64,000 nucleotides of DNA from Yersinia nurmii (lineage in GTDB: Bacteria; Pseudomonadota; Gammaproteobacteria; Enterobacterales; Enterobacteriaceae), in contig NZ_CPYD01000008.1 of NCBI RefSeq assembly GCF_001112925.1, positions 62,001 through 126,000 of the forward strand, written 5' to 3'. Position numbers and translations under genes: made by a program. Below the pieces are notes generated by a model. That model worked only from the letters and a program-made list of their open reading frames with translations. It was not told the origin of the DNA and made no database searches. Positions 46,466 to 56,414 of this stretch are shown piece after piece (position 1 is the first letter of the stretch; every line of letters starts with the position of its first letter).

Positions 46466-47404
46466 TTAAACCGGTGTCTTTAGCCCGAAGAAATTTCGGG
46501 CCGTCACCACATCATTGGCGATTTGCTGCTTCAAAGCATCGAGGGAAGCAAACCGCTGTTCATCGCGCAATTTTGCGCGCAGCACCACATCAATGTGGCG
46601 CCCATAAAGATCCATATTTACATCAAGCAGATGAACCTCCAACTGCTGGCGAATGCCAGCAACGGTCGGCCGCGTGCCAATATTGGCAACGCCGGGTAAC
46701 GGCTCTGGATCCAAGCCATATACTTCAACCGCGTACACTCCTTTGACCGGAGCGACTAAACGTTTTAACGGTAAATTCGCCGTAGGAAAACCAATGGTCC
46801 GCCCCAGCTCATCACCATGGACAACCCGTCCAGAAATGCTGTAAGGGTGCCCAAGCAACGTTTCTGCCAGTGACAAATCGTCATCATGCAGCGCTTGGCG
46901 AATCGCCGTGCTGCTAATGCGTAAGCCGCCGTCACAGAAACTGTCGGTGCTGATAACGTCGAAACCGTACTCGGCACCAGCCTGCTGCAACAGTTGGAAA
47001 TCCCCTTGACGCCCAGCGCCAAAGCGAAAATCATCCCCAACCGCCAGAAACTTAACGCCGAGCTTTTCTACCAGTAACTGAGCCACAAAGGTCTGGGCCG
47101 TATTGGCAGCAAAACGCGGTTCAAATTTAACGCATAATAAGTAGTCAACGCCGGCCTGTGCCAAATATTTGGCTTTATCACGTAAACGCGTTAACCGGGC
47201 CGGTGCTTTTTCCGCTGCGAATAGTTCCAAAGGCTGCGGCTCAAATATCATCACCATTACCGGTAGCCCTAAGCGCTGACCTTCGCGCTTGAGTTGCTCT
47301 AGTAATGCCAGATGCCCACGATGGACACCGTCGAAGTTACCGATAGTTAGCACGCAACCATGGTGGCGTGCCCGGATATTATGTATACCGCGAATTAGCT
47401 CCAT
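46466..47404 (-). CDS. ribF: Bifunctional riboflavin kinase / FAD synthetase
   Basis: Converts riboflavin to FMN and FAD. The 312-residue product has the N-terminal nucleotidyltransferase motif [22 protein letters not shown], and the C-terminal kinase motifs [11 protein letters not shown] and [11 protein letters not shown]. It is the first gene of the ribF-ileS-lspA-fkpB-ispH unit and divergent from rpsT. Confidence 0.98.
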   Translation of the reverse strand: MELIRGIHNIRARHHGCVLTIGNFDGVHRGHLALLEQLKREGQRLGLPVMVMIFEPQPLELFAAEKAPARLTRLRDKAKYLAQAGVDYLLCVKFEPRFAANTAQTFVAQLLVEKLGVKFLAVGDDFRFGAGRQGDFQLLQQAGAEYGFDVISTDSFCDGGLRISSTAIRQALHDDDLSLAETLLGHPYSISGRVVHGDELGRTIGFPTANLPLKRLVAPVKGVYAVEVYGLDPEPLPGVANIGTRPTVAGIRQQLEVHLLDVNMDLYGRHIDVVLRAKLRDEQRFASLDALKQQIANDVVTARNFFGLKTPV

Positions 47405-47818
47405 AGCTGGCTCAAAACAGTGGAAATCGCCGGATTATACCTTGTACAGCGGTTAAGGTTAACCCGCGATTGGCACCTTTACTCCAATAGTCATAGCAAT
47501 TTACCGATAATACGCAGTTAAAACACTTTTACGCCAGTTTATCCTGTAGAATGCGCGAGCAGTTGGATACAGACCCCCCGTTAAGACTTTTGCAAAAACC
47601 ATCGCCGAAGGCTTAATAGGTGAGGCCGGTGGAATTTTCTTTCGAAAGACTGTATTCCACCGCTCGAAGCTGGTAAAATCCCGCTCCATCACAACGTAGC
47701 AAGTGCCGCCCGTACAAACGGCGCTTATTTGCACAAATCCATTGACAAACGAAGGCAAAAAGGGCATATTCCTCGGCCTTTGAATTGTCCTCAATAGAAT
47801 ATATTTGGGAGTTGGACC
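47405..47818. other. Intergenic region between ribF and rpsT
   Basis: The 414 bases hold the ribF 5' region on the minus strand and the rpsT promoter/leader on the plus strand (see 47742-47770). A 97-codon open frame on the minus strand (47501-47794) overlaps the promoter and is not credible as a gene. Confidence 0.6.
47742..47770 (+). promoter_or_regulatory. rpsT proximal promoter (P2)
   Basis: TTGACA (47742-47747), 17-bp spacer, CATATT (47765-47770), followed by CCTCGGCCTTTGAATTGTCC. The spacer and downstream sequence closely match E. coli rpsT P2, and the leader runs about 40 bases to the start codon. Confidence 0.85.
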
Positions 47819-48082
47819 TTGGCTAATATCAAATCAGCTAAGAAACGCGCCGTACAGTCTGAGAAACGCCGCAAGCATAACGCTAGCCGTCGCTCAATGG
47901 TGCGTACCTTCATTAAGAAGGTATATGCGGCAATTGCAGCTGGCGATAAAGACGCGGCGCAAAAAGCATTTAACGAAATGCAACCAATTGTGGATCGTCA
48001 GTCCTGTAAAGGTCTGATCCACAAGAACAAAGCAGCGCGTCATAAGTCAAACCTGACAGCGCAAATCAACGCAATGCAGTAA
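47819..48082 (+). CDS. rpsT: 30S ribosomal protein S20
   Basis: Primary-binding S20 of 87 residues, rich in lysine and arginine ([20 protein letters not shown]). It starts at TTG (47819-47821) after TTGGGAG, the same non-AUG start used in E. coli, where it is part of S20 autoregulation. A strong terminator follows. Confidence 0.99.
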   Translation: MANIKSAKKRAVQSEKRRKHNASRRSMVRTFIKKVYAAIAAGDKDAAQKAFNEMQPIVDRQSCKGLIHKNKAARHKSNLTAQINAMQ

Positions 48083-48108
48083 TGCATTAAGTTGACTGCT
48101 TGTAAAAA

Positions 48109-48133
48109 GACCGGCCTAGGCCGGTTTTTTTAT
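48109..48133 (+). terminator. rpsT terminator
   Basis: Hairpin ACCGGCC-TA-GGCCGGT (48110-48125) preceded by AAAAAG and followed by seven T; 27 bases past the rpsT stop. Confidence 0.92.
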
Positions 48134-48233
48134 ATCTGCCATTTGGCCACAGATTCAGATCTTAGGTCGCCCTACCAGTTTATCCTACCCGATAATCTGA
48201 TAGAGCATCCTCTTTGCTAAGTACTTTCTTTCT

Positions 48234-48338
48234 ATCAAACCGACTTTCAGCGATTAAATCATCAACAGTCAAACTTTCGGCTATTTAACGCCCAACGGTT
48301 AAATTTTCAACCATTGAGCTTTTAACTGTTAAATAATG
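48234..48338. repeat. Degenerate 30-bp tandem repeat downstream of nhaR
   Basis: Three full units and a partial one start at 48234, 48264, 48294 and 48324, exactly 30 bp apart. The loose consensus is AACNGTNAAANTTTCNNC plus NATTNA, and neighbouring units agree at about 60% of positions. The last unit includes the final codons of nhaR. The repeats are too diverged for recent slippage. Confidence 0.55.
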
Positions 48339-49218
48339 ACGTGAAATCTTTATTACACACGCGCTGTACCGCCGGATGCTGAATCATTCTTTCTGCAAAG
48401 ATAACGTAATATTCTTCATGCACATTATCTAAGCGCCCGATTTCTACGACCTGTTCATTTGAAAAAATATCGTCGGCATACATAGATGGTGCGACAAAAA
48501 TTGCATTGTGATAAACCCCAAACGCCTTCATCAATGCGGCATCATCAAACTCGCCCAGAATCTCAACCTGAATTCCTTTGCTGTTTATCCAGTTCAGTAA
48601 CTTGCGCCCAAGCATAGAACGGCGGCCTGGAATTAGCAGACGGCGCTCCTGCAAACACGCAGGAAACGGCGCTTCCGGTATTGGCTGACGGCAATAAAAA
48701 CTCACACTGCACTCGCCCAACTTAACGGAAAACAGCCCTTCTTGTTGGCTGGAATCAACCGGACAATCAGACAAAATCATGTCCAGCTTGTGCTGACTTA
48801 ACTGCTCTAACAACATTTCGTGGGTAGATTCGAAGCAGCGTAAATGTATCTGCTCGTTATCCACCACGGCGGTTTCTAATACTCGGCTAACCAATCGTTT
48901 GGAAAGCGCATCTGCCACGCCGACGTCAAACAGCAGGTTAGATTCTTTACGGTAATTAACGATATCCAGCATTTCATGGCTAAGCATGAACATTTTATCG
49001 GCGTAACGAAAAACCAGCTGGCCTAACTCTGAAGGTACCAGCCCGCGCCCTTGGCGTTTAAATAGTTTCCCGCCCAAGCGTTCTTCCAGGGCTTTAATCT
49101 GACCAGTAATAGTCTGTGGCGTCAGAAACAATGCTTCCGCCGCTCCAACTACCGAGCCTTCCTTACACACCTGCCAGAAATAGTAGAGGTGGTTAAAATT
49201 GATATGTGACATTCGCAT
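48322..49218 (-). CDS. nhaR: LysR-type transcriptional activator NhaR
   Basis: Sodium-responsive activator of nhaA. The 298-residue product has the N-terminal HTH ([20 protein letters not shown]) and effector domain. It is nearly identical to E. coli NhaR over long blocks, e.g. [19 protein letters not shown] and [23 protein letters not shown] lies 8 bases before the ATG. It is downstream of nhaA on the same strand, the usual nhaAR arrangement. Confidence 0.97.
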   Translation of the reverse strand: MRMSHINFNHLYYFWQVCKEGSVVGAAEALFLTPQTITGQIKALEERLGGKLFKRQGRGLVPSELGQLVFRYADKMFMLSHEMLDIVNYRKESNLLFDVGVADALSKRLVSRVLETAVVDNEQIHLRCFESTHEMLLEQLSQHKLDMILSDCPVDSSQQEGLFSVKLGECSVSFYCRQPIPEAPFPACLQERRLLIPGRRSMLGRKLLNWINSKGIQVEILGEFDDAALMKAFGVYHNAIFVAPSMYADDIFSNEQVVEIGRLDNVHEEYYVIFAERMIQHPAVQRVCNKDFTSLFNS

Positions 49219-49328
49219 GCAGTGATCTCCTTAACGTATCGCCCGATGGGGTGATCAATTTCCCGAGCGATCAACTTCCCTTGTTCTGAGATCAAAACAT
49301 AATGCGATCTCGGGAACCCATCAAGCAA

Positions 49329-49365
49329 AACTGCCGACGTTGTAAAGAGCACTACGTCGGCAGTT
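49329..49365 (-). terminator. Hairpin between nhaA and nhaR
   Basis: Perfect 12-bp stem AACTGCCGACGT / ACGTCGGCAGTT (49329-49340, 49354-49365) with a 13-base loop and a short TTTT on the minus strand. It lies 30 bases past nhaA, so it probably terminates or attenuates transcription into nhaR. Confidence 0.65.
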
Positions 49366-49395
49366 CGGCCTATTACTTCTAATGATTTACGACAA

Positions 49396-50580
49396 TTATT
49401 TTGCGGCAACGGCCGGCGTTTTATTCGGTAAAACCAAACGTAGCAGTGTGTATCCCACTATCGCTGCGGCAGTAGAACCCAGCAATATACCTAAGCGAGA
49501 GTAAGTGCTTAAAGCCTCGCTACCACCTTCGAACGCCAGTGAAGCGATGAAGATAGACATAGTAAAACCGATACCGCACAGCACTGATACCGCAAAAATC
49601 TGTTTAAAGTTAATGGATTCCGGCAGTTTGGCGATGCCAACCTTCACCGCTACCCAGCTGAAGAGGAAAATCCCCAACGGCTTACCAATAAACAGCCCGC
49701 TGGCAATCCCCAAAGGCAGCAACGACGTCAGTCCCGCAAGCGAAACGCCTTCAAGAGATACGCCAGCATTAGCGAAAGCAAACAGCGGTAAAATCAGATA
49801 AGCCACCCACGGATGCAGCCCGTGCTCTAAAGACTCAGAAGGTGAACGCTTATCTTTGGTATGCAACGGAATCATAAAGCCGACAATCACACCGGCCAGC
49901 GTCGCATGAACTCCGGATTTCAGAATACTGACCCACAGAACTAAGCCGACAAGTAGATAAACTGAGGTTTTCCCGACCCCACGCCAGTTCATATACGCCA
50001 AGAGCGCAATCGCCGCGGCTGCCACGCCCAGTGCGGCCAGCGAAACATCCTGAGTATAGAAAAAGGCGATAATAATAATGACACCCAGATCGTCAATAAT
50101 CGCCAGCGCCAGTAAAAACACCTTCAAACTGGTTGGAACGCGGTTGCCCAATAGCGCCATCACACCGAGCGCAAAGGCGATATCCGTTGCCGCTGGAATA
50201 GCCCACCCCTGACGGGTAACTTCATCTGCGCCGTTAAATAACAGGTAAATCAGCGCCGGAGCCAACATCCCACCTAATGCCGCGATAGCGGGAAATACCG
50301 CTTTATCACGACCAGCCAAAGAACCTTCCATCAGTTCGCGCTTAACTTCCAGCCCGACGACCAAAAAGAAGATGGCCATCAAACCATCATTAATCCACAG
50401 CAGTAACGGTTTACTGATATCCAATGACGCAATTTTTACCGCGACCGGAATGTCTAAAAACGTTTGATAAATACCCTGTAGTGGGCTGTTAGCCATCAGT
50501 AAAGCGACCACGGCAGCCACGATCAGAATCATGCCCCCGGCCGCTTCTAATCGTAAGAATTGGCGAATAATATTTGTCAC
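49396..50580 (-). CDS. nhaA: Na+/H+ antiporter NhaA
   Basis: Electrogenic antiporter exchanging two protons for one sodium at alkaline pH. The 394-residue, 12-helix protein retains the ion-binding aspartates at the E. coli positions: Asp133 (ATDIAFALG), Asp163 and Asp164 ([10 protein letters not shown]). It also retains the pH-sensor-region His225 ([10 protein letters not shown]). ATG at 50578-50580. Regulated by NhaR encoded downstream. Confidence 0.98.
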   Translation of the reverse strand: MTNIIRQFLRLEAAGGMILIVAAVVALLMANSPLQGIYQTFLDIPVAVKIASLDISKPLLLWINDGLMAIFFLVVGLEVKRELMEGSLAGRDKAVFPAIAALGGMLAPALIYLLFNGADEVTRQGWAIPAATDIAFALGVMALLGNRVPTSLKVFLLALAIIDDLGVIIIIAFFYTQDVSLAALGVAAAAIALLAYMNWRGVGKTSVYLLVGLVLWVSILKSGVHATLAGVIVGFMIPLHTKDKRSPSESLEHGLHPWVAYLILPLFAFANAGVSLEGVSLAGLTSLLPLGIASGLFIGKPLGIFLFSWVAVKVGIAKLPESINFKQIFAVSVLCGIGFTMSIFIASLAFEGGSEALSTYSRLGILLGSTAAAIVGYTLLRLVLPNKTPAVAAK

Positions 50581-50748
50581 AATGAATACTCCCTACATCG
50601 GACAGAGAAACAAACCAAAGCAATTGGCAAATAATTTACAAATTCTAGGCTAATTATTAACTCGAAAATAGTCGTTTTTATTGCACAAACCACTCGGTTA
50701 AACCGAATAATTAATGATTAGCATCACGTTGCAGCTGTAAGTATTGGC

Positions 50749-50779
50749 GAAAAAAATCCCCGGTATATACCAGGGATTT
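50749..50779 (-). terminator. dnaKJ operon terminator
   Basis: Stem AAATCCCcGGT / ACCaGGGATTT (50754-50764, 50769-50779; one mismatched pair), ATAT loop, with six T on the minus strand after it. It lies 32 bases past the dnaJ stop. Confidence 0.88.
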
Positions 50780-50810
50780 AGTTTCAACTACCTAATCATA
50801 GGTTCTATGA

Positions 50811-51941
50811 TTAACGGGTCAAATCATCGAAGAATTTTTTCACACCGTCGAGGAAGCTTTTAGAGCGTGGGCTGTTTTTCTCGCCCGCGGCACCGCCGAA
50901 ACTTTCTTCCAGTTCACGCAGTAACTGTTTCTGTTTTTCACTCAAACTTACCGGCGTTTCTACGACTACACGGCACAACAAGTCACCCTGGCTGCCCCCG
51001 CGTACTGATTTAACGCCTTTGCCGCGCATACGGAATAATTTACCGGTTTGCGTTTCCGCAGGAACTTTCAATTTCACCCGGCCATCGAGCGTCGGAACTT
51101 CAATTTCACCGCCCAGCGCTGCCATTGCAAAGTTAATTGGCACTTCGCAATACAGGTTATTGCCTTCACGTTCGAAGATTGGGTGAGCTTTCACCTGAAC
51201 CTGAACGTACAAATCGCCTGATGGTGCACCGTGTTCGCCAGCTTCACCTTCACCCGCTAAACGGATACGGTCGCCGGTATCCACACCCGCCGGGATCTTA
51301 ACCGAAAGGGTTTTGGATTTTTCAACGCGGCCATGACCATGACATTTGTTGCACGGATCTTTGATAATCTGGCCCCGCCCGTGGCAATGAGGACACGCCT
51401 GTTGCACGGTGAAGAAGCCTTGACGCATCTGTACCTGACCTGCACCGTGGCAAGTCGGACAGGTGATTGGAGAACTGCCTGGTTTTGCTCCGCTGCCGTG
51501 GCAAACGTCACACTCGTCCAACGTTGGAATGCGGATTTCTTTGGTTACACCACGAACCGCTTCTTCTAACGTCAAATCCATATTGTAACGCAGATCGGAA
51601 CCACGACTGGCGCGCTGCTGACGACGTCCGCCGCCAAAAATGTCACCAAATACATCACCAAAGATATCGCTAAAATCAGCGCCACCGCCAAATCCGCCGC
51701 CGCCGCCCATACCGCCCTGTTCAAAAGCCGCGTGGCCATATTGATCGTAAGCAGCGCGCTTTTGCGCATCGGTCAGAATTTCGTAGGCTTCTTTAACTTC
51801 TTTGAATTTACCTTCGGCGTCCTGTTCCTGATTACGATCCGGATGGAATTTCATCGCCAAGCGCTTATAGGCCTTTTTGATTTCACGCTCATCCGCCGTC
51901 TTGGGGACGCCTAAAACCTCGTAATAGTCTCTCTTCGCCAT
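50811..51941 (-). CDS. dnaJ: Chaperone DnaJ (Hsp40)
   Basis: J-protein that delivers substrates to DnaK and stimulates its ATPase. The 376 residues equal E. coli. It has an N-terminal J domain with HPD in KFHPDRNQE and a G/F region ([15 protein letters not shown]). Four CxxCxGxG zinc motifs follow ([32 protein letters not shown]), then the C-terminal substrate domain. The start at 51941 has TAGGA upstream; the frame is open to 52013 but homology begins at [12 protein letters not shown]. It is 110 bases after dnaK, with a strong hairpin between. Confidence 0.98.
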   Translation of the reverse strand: MAKRDYYEVLGVPKTADEREIKKAYKRLAMKFHPDRNQEQDAEGKFKEVKEAYEILTDAQKRAAYDQYGHAAFEQGGMGGGGGFGGGADFSDIFGDVFGDIFGGGRRQQRASRGSDLRYNMDLTLEEAVRGVTKEIRIPTLDECDVCHGSGAKPGSSPITCPTCHGAGQVQMRQGFFTVQQACPHCHGRGQIIKDPCNKCHGHGRVEKSKTLSVKIPAGVDTGDRIRLAGEGEAGEHGAPSGDLYVQVQVKAHPIFEREGNNLYCEVPINFAMAALGGEIEVPTLDGRVKLKVPAETQTGKLFRMRGKGVKSVRGGSQGDLLCRVVVETPVSLSEKQKQLLRELEESFGGAAGEKNSPRSKSFLDGVKKFFDDLTR

Positions 51942-51968
51942 TCTGTTTTTCCTACCCTTAACATGCGT

Positions 51969-52000
51969 GCACGGGCGTAGAGTTTCCTCGACGCCCGTGC
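51969..52000 (-). promoter_or_regulatory. Stable hairpin in the dnaK-dnaJ spacer
   Basis: Perfect 10-bp stem GCACGGGCGT / ACGCCCGTGC with an inner GAG/CTC extension, and no T tract. It sits between the dnaK stop and the dnaJ ribosome binding site, where it could protect or cleave the message and set the DnaK:DnaJ ratio. Confidence 0.6.
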
Positions 52001-52051
52001 TGGTTTCCAGCAACAGTATCTCTTACCACTGCTGTGCCCGCTTAAGGGCTA

Positions 52052-53959
52052 TTATTTTTTGTCTTTTACTTCTTCGAATTCGGCATCAACAACGTCGTCT
52101 TCTTTCTTCGCGCTGGCATCGCCCGCTTCGCCGGCTGCCGCCTGCTGCTGCTGTGCCATTTCCAGCAACTTGCCAGATACCTGGACCAGTGCCTGAGTTT
52201 TCGCTTCGATTTCCGCTTTGTCTTCGCCTTTAACCGCTGCTTCCAGCGCTTTCAGTGCATCTTCAATGGCAGTTTTGTCTTCTGCTGGCAGTTTGTCGCC
52301 GGCTTCTTCCAACTGTTTACGAGTGCCATGAATCAGGTGGTCAGCTTGGTTACGAGTCTGAACCAGTTCCTCAAACTTACGGTCTGCTTCAGCGTTAGCT
52401 TCCGCATCGCGTACCATTTTTTGGATTTCTTCCTCGTTCAGACCTGAAGATGCCTTAATGGTGATCTTCTGCTCGCGACCGGTATTTTTGTCTTTCGCAG
52501 ACACATGCAAGATACCGTCGGCATCGATATCGAAGGTAACTTCGATTTGTGCCATACCGCGAGGTGCGGCCTGAATACCATCCAGGTTAAACTGACCCAG
52601 AGACTTGTTGTCCTGCGCACGTTTACGCTCACCCTGCAGCACATGGATGGTTACCGCAGACTGATTGTCTTCCGCAGTAGAGAACACCTGGCTGTGCTTA
52701 GTTGGGATGGTGGTATTTTTAGTGATAAGCGGAGTCATCACACCACCCATTGTTTCGATACCCAGAGACAATGGAGTAACGTCCAACAGCAACACATCTT
52801 TTACTTCACCAGACAGAACGCCGCCCTGAACTGCTGCACCGATAGCAACGGCTTCATCTGGGTTCACGTCTTTACGTGGTTCTTTACCGAAGAAATCAGC
52901 AACTTTCTTCTGAACCATTGGCATACGAGTCTGACCACCAACCAGGATAACGTCCTGGATGTCAGACACAGACAGACCCGCGTCTTTCAGAGCCACTTTC
53001 AGCGGTTCCATAGAACGGTTAACCAGGTCTTCTACCAGTGACTCCAGTTTTGCACGAGTCACTTTGATGTTCATGTGTTTTGGACCACTGCCATCAGCGG
53101 TGATGTATGGCAGGTTAACGTCAGTCTGTTGTGCAGAAGACAGTTCAATTTTCGCTTTTTCTGCTGCTTCTTTCAGACGTTGCATCGCCAACGGATCGGT
53201 ACGCAGATCCATACCTTGGTCTTTCTTGAATTCGTCAACCAGGTAGTTGATCAGGCGGCTATCAAAGTCTTCACCACCCAGGTGGGTATCACCGTTGGTA
53301 GCCAGAACTTCAAAGGTTTTTTCGCCGTCAACTTCATCAATTTCGATGATAGAAATATCGAAAGTACCACCACCCAAGTCGTAAACCGCGATAGTACGGT
53401 TGCCAACTTCTTTATCCAGACCGTAGGCCAGTGCCGCCGCGGTTGGTTCGTTGATGATACGTTTTACTTCCAGACCCGCGATACGGCCAGCATCTTTAGT
53501 CGCCTGACGCTGAGCATCGTTGAAGTATGCAGGTACAGTGATAACCGCTTCAGTTACTGGCTCGCCCAGATAATCTTCAGCCGTTTTCTTCATTTTCTTC
53601 AGCACTTCAGCAGAGATCTGCGGTGGTGCAATTTTCTGGCCTTTCACTTCCAGCCATGCATCGCCGTTATCAGCAGCAATGATTTTGTACGGCATGATGT
53701 CTTTATCACGCTGCGCTTCTTCGTCTTGGAAACGACGACCGATCAAACGCTTGATTGCAAACAAGGTGTTCTCTGCGTTAGTAACAGCCTGACGTTTAGC
53801 TGGTTGACCAACCAGAATCTCACCATCTTGGGTATACGCGATAATAGAAGGCGTTGTACGTTCGCCTTCGGGATTTTCCAGCACGCGTGCTTTTGTACCA
53901 TCCATAATTGCTACACAAGAGTTGGTAGTACCCAAGTCGATACCAATAATTTTACCCAT
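52052..53959 (-). CDS. dnaK: Chaperone DnaK (Hsp70)
   Basis: ATP-dependent chaperone of 635 residues. The N-terminal ATPase domain has [27 protein letters not shown] and [15 protein letters not shown], then linker [13 protein letters not shown], substrate-binding domain and a C-terminal tail ending [15 protein letters not shown] heat-shock promoter lies about 140-165 bases upstream. Confidence 0.99.
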   Translation of the reverse strand: MGKIIGIDLGTTNSCVAIMDGTKARVLENPEGERTTPSIIAYTQDGEILVGQPAKRQAVTNAENTLFAIKRLIGRRFQDEEAQRDKDIMPYKIIAADNGDAWLEVKGQKIAPPQISAEVLKKMKKTAEDYLGEPVTEAVITVPAYFNDAQRQATKDAGRIAGLEVKRIINEPTAAALAYGLDKEVGNRTIAVYDLGGGTFDISIIEIDEVDGEKTFEVLATNGDTHLGGEDFDSRLINYLVDEFKKDQGMDLRTDPLAMQRLKEAAEKAKIELSSAQQTDVNLPYITADGSGPKHMNIKVTRAKLESLVEDLVNRSMEPLKVALKDAGLSVSDIQDVILVGGQTRMPMVQKKVADFFGKEPRKDVNPDEAVAIGAAVQGGVLSGEVKDVLLLDVTPLSLGIETMGGVMTPLITKNTTIPTKHSQVFSTAEDNQSAVTIHVLQGERKRAQDNKSLGQFNLDGIQAAPRGMAQIEVTFDIDADGILHVSAKDKNTGREQKITIKASSGLNEEEIQKMVRDAEANAEADRKFEELVQTRNQADHLIHGTRKQLEEAGDKLPAEDKTAIEDALKALEAAVKGEDKAEIEAKTQALVQVSGKLLEMAQQQQAAAGEAGDASAKKEDDVVDAEFEEVKDKK

Positions 53960-54298
53960 CTAAAACGCCTCCACGAAAAAAGTCATAATCGGTCAAGTTA
54001 CTAATCTATATATGGGCGGATTTCTAATTTTCAACTGCCAAATATTTACTGACAACTTTCCGCTAACCACGATTAGTCACTGCGGTTGGGAATAAGATGG
54101 GGCCATGAACACCATCATCAAGGGGGGAGATGAAAAAAAATTACTTTTTATCACACTCAAGATCATTGTTTCCGGTCGAACAGATCATTATGATGCCGCG
54201 CGCACTGAGGGAATAGACGACTTTTTACTCATTCAGGCGATTTATACTTATTCGGATATTTATCTATTTTTTTAGCAATCTTTTATTGCAGAGGACTT
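53960..54298. other. Divergent region between dnaK and satP
   Basis: The 339 bases contain the dnaK sigma-32 promoter (54095-54127) with a leader of about 135 bases. The AT-rich segment 54225-54285 (TTATACTTATTCGGATATTTA) probably carries the satP promoter. No gene is seen. Confidence 0.6.
54095..54127 (-). promoter_or_regulatory. Sigma-32 heat-shock promoter of dnaKJ
   Basis: The minus strand reads CTCCCCCTTGATGATG, then about 8 bases, then GGCCCCATCTTATT. The CTTGAT (-35, complement of 54117-54122) and CCCCAT (-10, complement of 54097-54102) match the E. coli dnaK P1 elements at 14-bp spacing. Confidence 0.88.
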
Positions 54299-54892
54299 AT
54301 GAACACCAACAAGTTGGCGAATCCTGGCCCGTTAGGCCTGATGGGCTTCGGGATGACCACCGTCTTGCTTAACCTGCACAACGCGGGTTTCTTCCCCCTG
54401 ACTTCCGTAATCCTCAGCATGGGGATTTTTTACGGCGGTTTGGCGCAAATTCTGGCTGGTCTGCTGGAATATAAAAAAGGGAATACCTTCGCTGCAACGG
54501 CCTTTACCTCATACGGCGCATTCTGGCTGAGCCTGGTTGGCCTGCTGATGCTGCCTAAACTGGGTCTGGCAGAAGCTACTGACGCTCAATTCCTCGGCGT
54601 TTATCTGGGCGTATGGGGTATTTTCACCCTGTTTATGTTCTTCGGCACTCTGCCAGCCAACCGTGCATTACAGTTTGTGTTTGCCAGCCTGACGCTGCTG
54701 TTTGCCCTACTGGCTATCGGTAACTTCACCGGTAATCACGCGATGCTAGTATTCGCCGGCTTCGAAGGCGTTATCTGTGGTGCCAGCGCCATTTATCTGG
54801 CTATGGCTGAAGTACTGAACGAACAGTATGGTCGTACCGTACTGCCAATCGGTGAAGTCAAACGCCCAGTGGCAATCCCAGCGACTGCTTAA
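54299..54892 (+). CDS. satP: Acetate/succinate transporter SatP (YaaH family)
   Basis: Proton-coupled acetate/succinate uptake protein of the AceTr family. The 197-residue, six-helix product carries the family motif NPGPLGLMGFGMTTVLLN near the N terminus (canonically NPAPLGL). It is about nine residues longer than E. coli SatP at the C terminus. AGAGGA precedes the ATG. It is monocistronic with its own terminator. Confidence 0.95.
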   Translation: MNTNKLANPGPLGLMGFGMTTVLLNLHNAGFFPLTSVILSMGIFYGGLAQILAGLLEYKKGNTFAATAFTSYGAFWLSLVGLLMLPKLGLAEATDAQFLGVYLGVWGIFTLFMFFGTLPANRALQFVFASLTLLFALLAIGNFTGNHAMLVFAGFEGVICGASAIYLAMAEVLNEQYGRTVLPIGEVKRPVAIPATA

Positions 54893-54913
54893 ATTCCTGA
54901 CCAACGGTCAGAT

Positions 54914-54942
54914 AAAAGCCCTGCAAATGCAGGGCTTTTTTT
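54914..54942. terminator. satP terminator (possibly bidirectional)
   Basis: Stem AAAAGCCCTGC / GCAGGGCTTTT (54914-54924, 54929-54939), AAAT loop and seven T on the plus strand. It lies between the convergent satP and MFS genes. Confidence 0.9.
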
Positions 54943-54964
54943 ATCACTTCACACTGAATAAAAC

Positions 54965-56287
54965 TTAGTTGCCAAGCGGAATACGACGGCCCGCTTCAGA
55001 CTCGGTTTTACTTTCGCTATTGATATCATTACGCAGATAGATACCCAATAGCAGCCCGACCACACACAGTGTCAGCATGTAGTAAGCCGGAGCCAACGGC
55101 GTGATTTTCAGCAATAAAGTCACTAATACCGGCGTCAGTCCACCAAACACCGCGTAAGCCACGTTGTAAGAGAACGAAATGCCGGTAAAGCGAATTTCTG
55201 CCGGGAAGGCCCGCACCATCACATAAGGCACAGCACCAACGATACCCACGCTAAAACCGGCGAAAGCGTAATGGCTAAACAGCGTTGTCGCATCGGTGAG
55301 ATCCGCGCGATAGAAGGTCCAGGTCGCGACAGCCAACAACAGGCTGCCCAGAATAAAGGTTTTACTGGCGCCAAAGCGGTCAATTGCTAATCCAGCCAGT
55401 ACGCAGCCACATACCAGCGCCACAATTGCCACGCTGTTAGCCTGCATCGCCAGCGCTGACATCACGCCGTACTGTTTTTCCAGATAAGTTGGCGTCAACA
55501 GGATGACGACCACGATTCCAGCGGACAGCAACCAAGTCAGCAGCATCGAAACCACGATTTCTTTTTTATGGTTAACCACGACCGATTTCAAGGGCAAGCC
55601 CTCTGCCAAGGCTTTCTGCGCCTGCATCTCTTTAAAGATCGGCGTTTCCTGTAACCAGCGGCGAAGATACATAGCGAACAGGCCGAAAATACCGCCGAGG
55701 AAGAACGGAATACGCCAGCCACCGTTCATCATTGCCTCGGTGCTAATGGTGGTTTTCATCCCCGTAGCCACCAAAGAACCCAGCAGAATGCCCGCTGTCA
55801 GCCCGGCGGTTAAGGTGCCACAGGCAAAACCAACGCGTTTACGTGGCACGTGCTCGGCCACAAATACCCAGGCTCCCGGCACTTCTCCACCGATAGCCGC
55901 GCCTTGCAATACGCGCATCAGAAGCAGTAATAAAGGTGCAGCAATACCGATAGAGGCATAAGTTGGTAGCAGACCAATAGCCAGCGTCGGCAAGGCCATT
56001 AATAGAATACTCAGGCTAAACATCTTTTTACGGCCAACCAAATCGCCGAAGTGCGCCATGATAATGCCACCCAATGGTCGCGCCAGATAACCGGCGGCGA
56101 AAATACCAAAGGTCTGCACCTGACGTAGCCATTCTGGCATATCGGGAGGGAAGAAGAGTTCACCGATAATCGCGGCGAAAAATACGTAGATAATGAAGTC
56201 ATAAAACTCTAAAGCTCCGCCCAAAGCGGCTAACGTCAGAGTTTTATAATCTTGCCGATTCAATCGGCGATTGTGCTGTTGATCCAT
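54965..56287 (-). CDS. MFS transporter, metabolite:H+ symporter family (ProP/ShiA/YdfJ-like)
   Basis: A 440-residue, 12-helix permease. The N-terminal ALGGALEFYDFIIYVFFAAI and the loop 2-3 motif HFGDLVGRKKMF are typical of the sugar-transporter-fold MHS group. RVLQGAAIGGEVPGAWVFVAEH in helix 4-5 is also characteristic. The start at MDQQHNRRLNRQDYK (56287) is chosen by homology; the longer frame to 56365 has no better site. The substrate cannot be deduced; family members carry osmolytes, shikimate, citrate or dicarboxylates. It is monocistronic, between satP and mog. Confidence 0.88.
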   Translation of the reverse strand: MDQQHNRRLNRQDYKTLTLAALGGALEFYDFIIYVFFAAIIGELFFPPDMPEWLRQVQTFGIFAAGYLARPLGGIIMAHFGDLVGRKKMFSLSILLMALPTLAIGLLPTYASIGIAAPLLLLLMRVLQGAAIGGEVPGAWVFVAEHVPRKRVGFACGTLTAGLTAGILLGSLVATGMKTTISTEAMMNGGWRIPFFLGGIFGLFAMYLRRWLQETPIFKEMQAQKALAEGLPLKSVVVNHKKEIVVSMLLTWLLSAGIVVVILLTPTYLEKQYGVMSALAMQANSVAIVALVCGCVLAGLAIDRFGASKTFILGSLLLAVATWTFYRADLTDATTLFSHYAFAGFSVGIVGAVPYVMVRAFPAEIRFTGISFSYNVAYAVFGGLTPVLVTLLLKITPLAPAYYMLTLCVVGLLLGIYLRNDINSESKTESEAGRRIPLGN

Positions 56288-56414
56288 AAGACACCGTGAT
56301 AAACCAGAGTAGTGAGTTAAAAATATTACAACTCTTTGTAAAGTAAAAATTACTATACCGTACAAAAATCCTCACATGCTTAGAATGGTATCTTATGTCA
56401 GAAACTATTTGAAT

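Noticed and set aside
53075-54004. 309-codon open frame antisense to dnaK
   Set aside because: It lies entirely opposite the dnaK 5' half and its promoter side. Long antisense frames are a known by-product of dnaK codon usage; there is no ribosome binding site or family resemblance.
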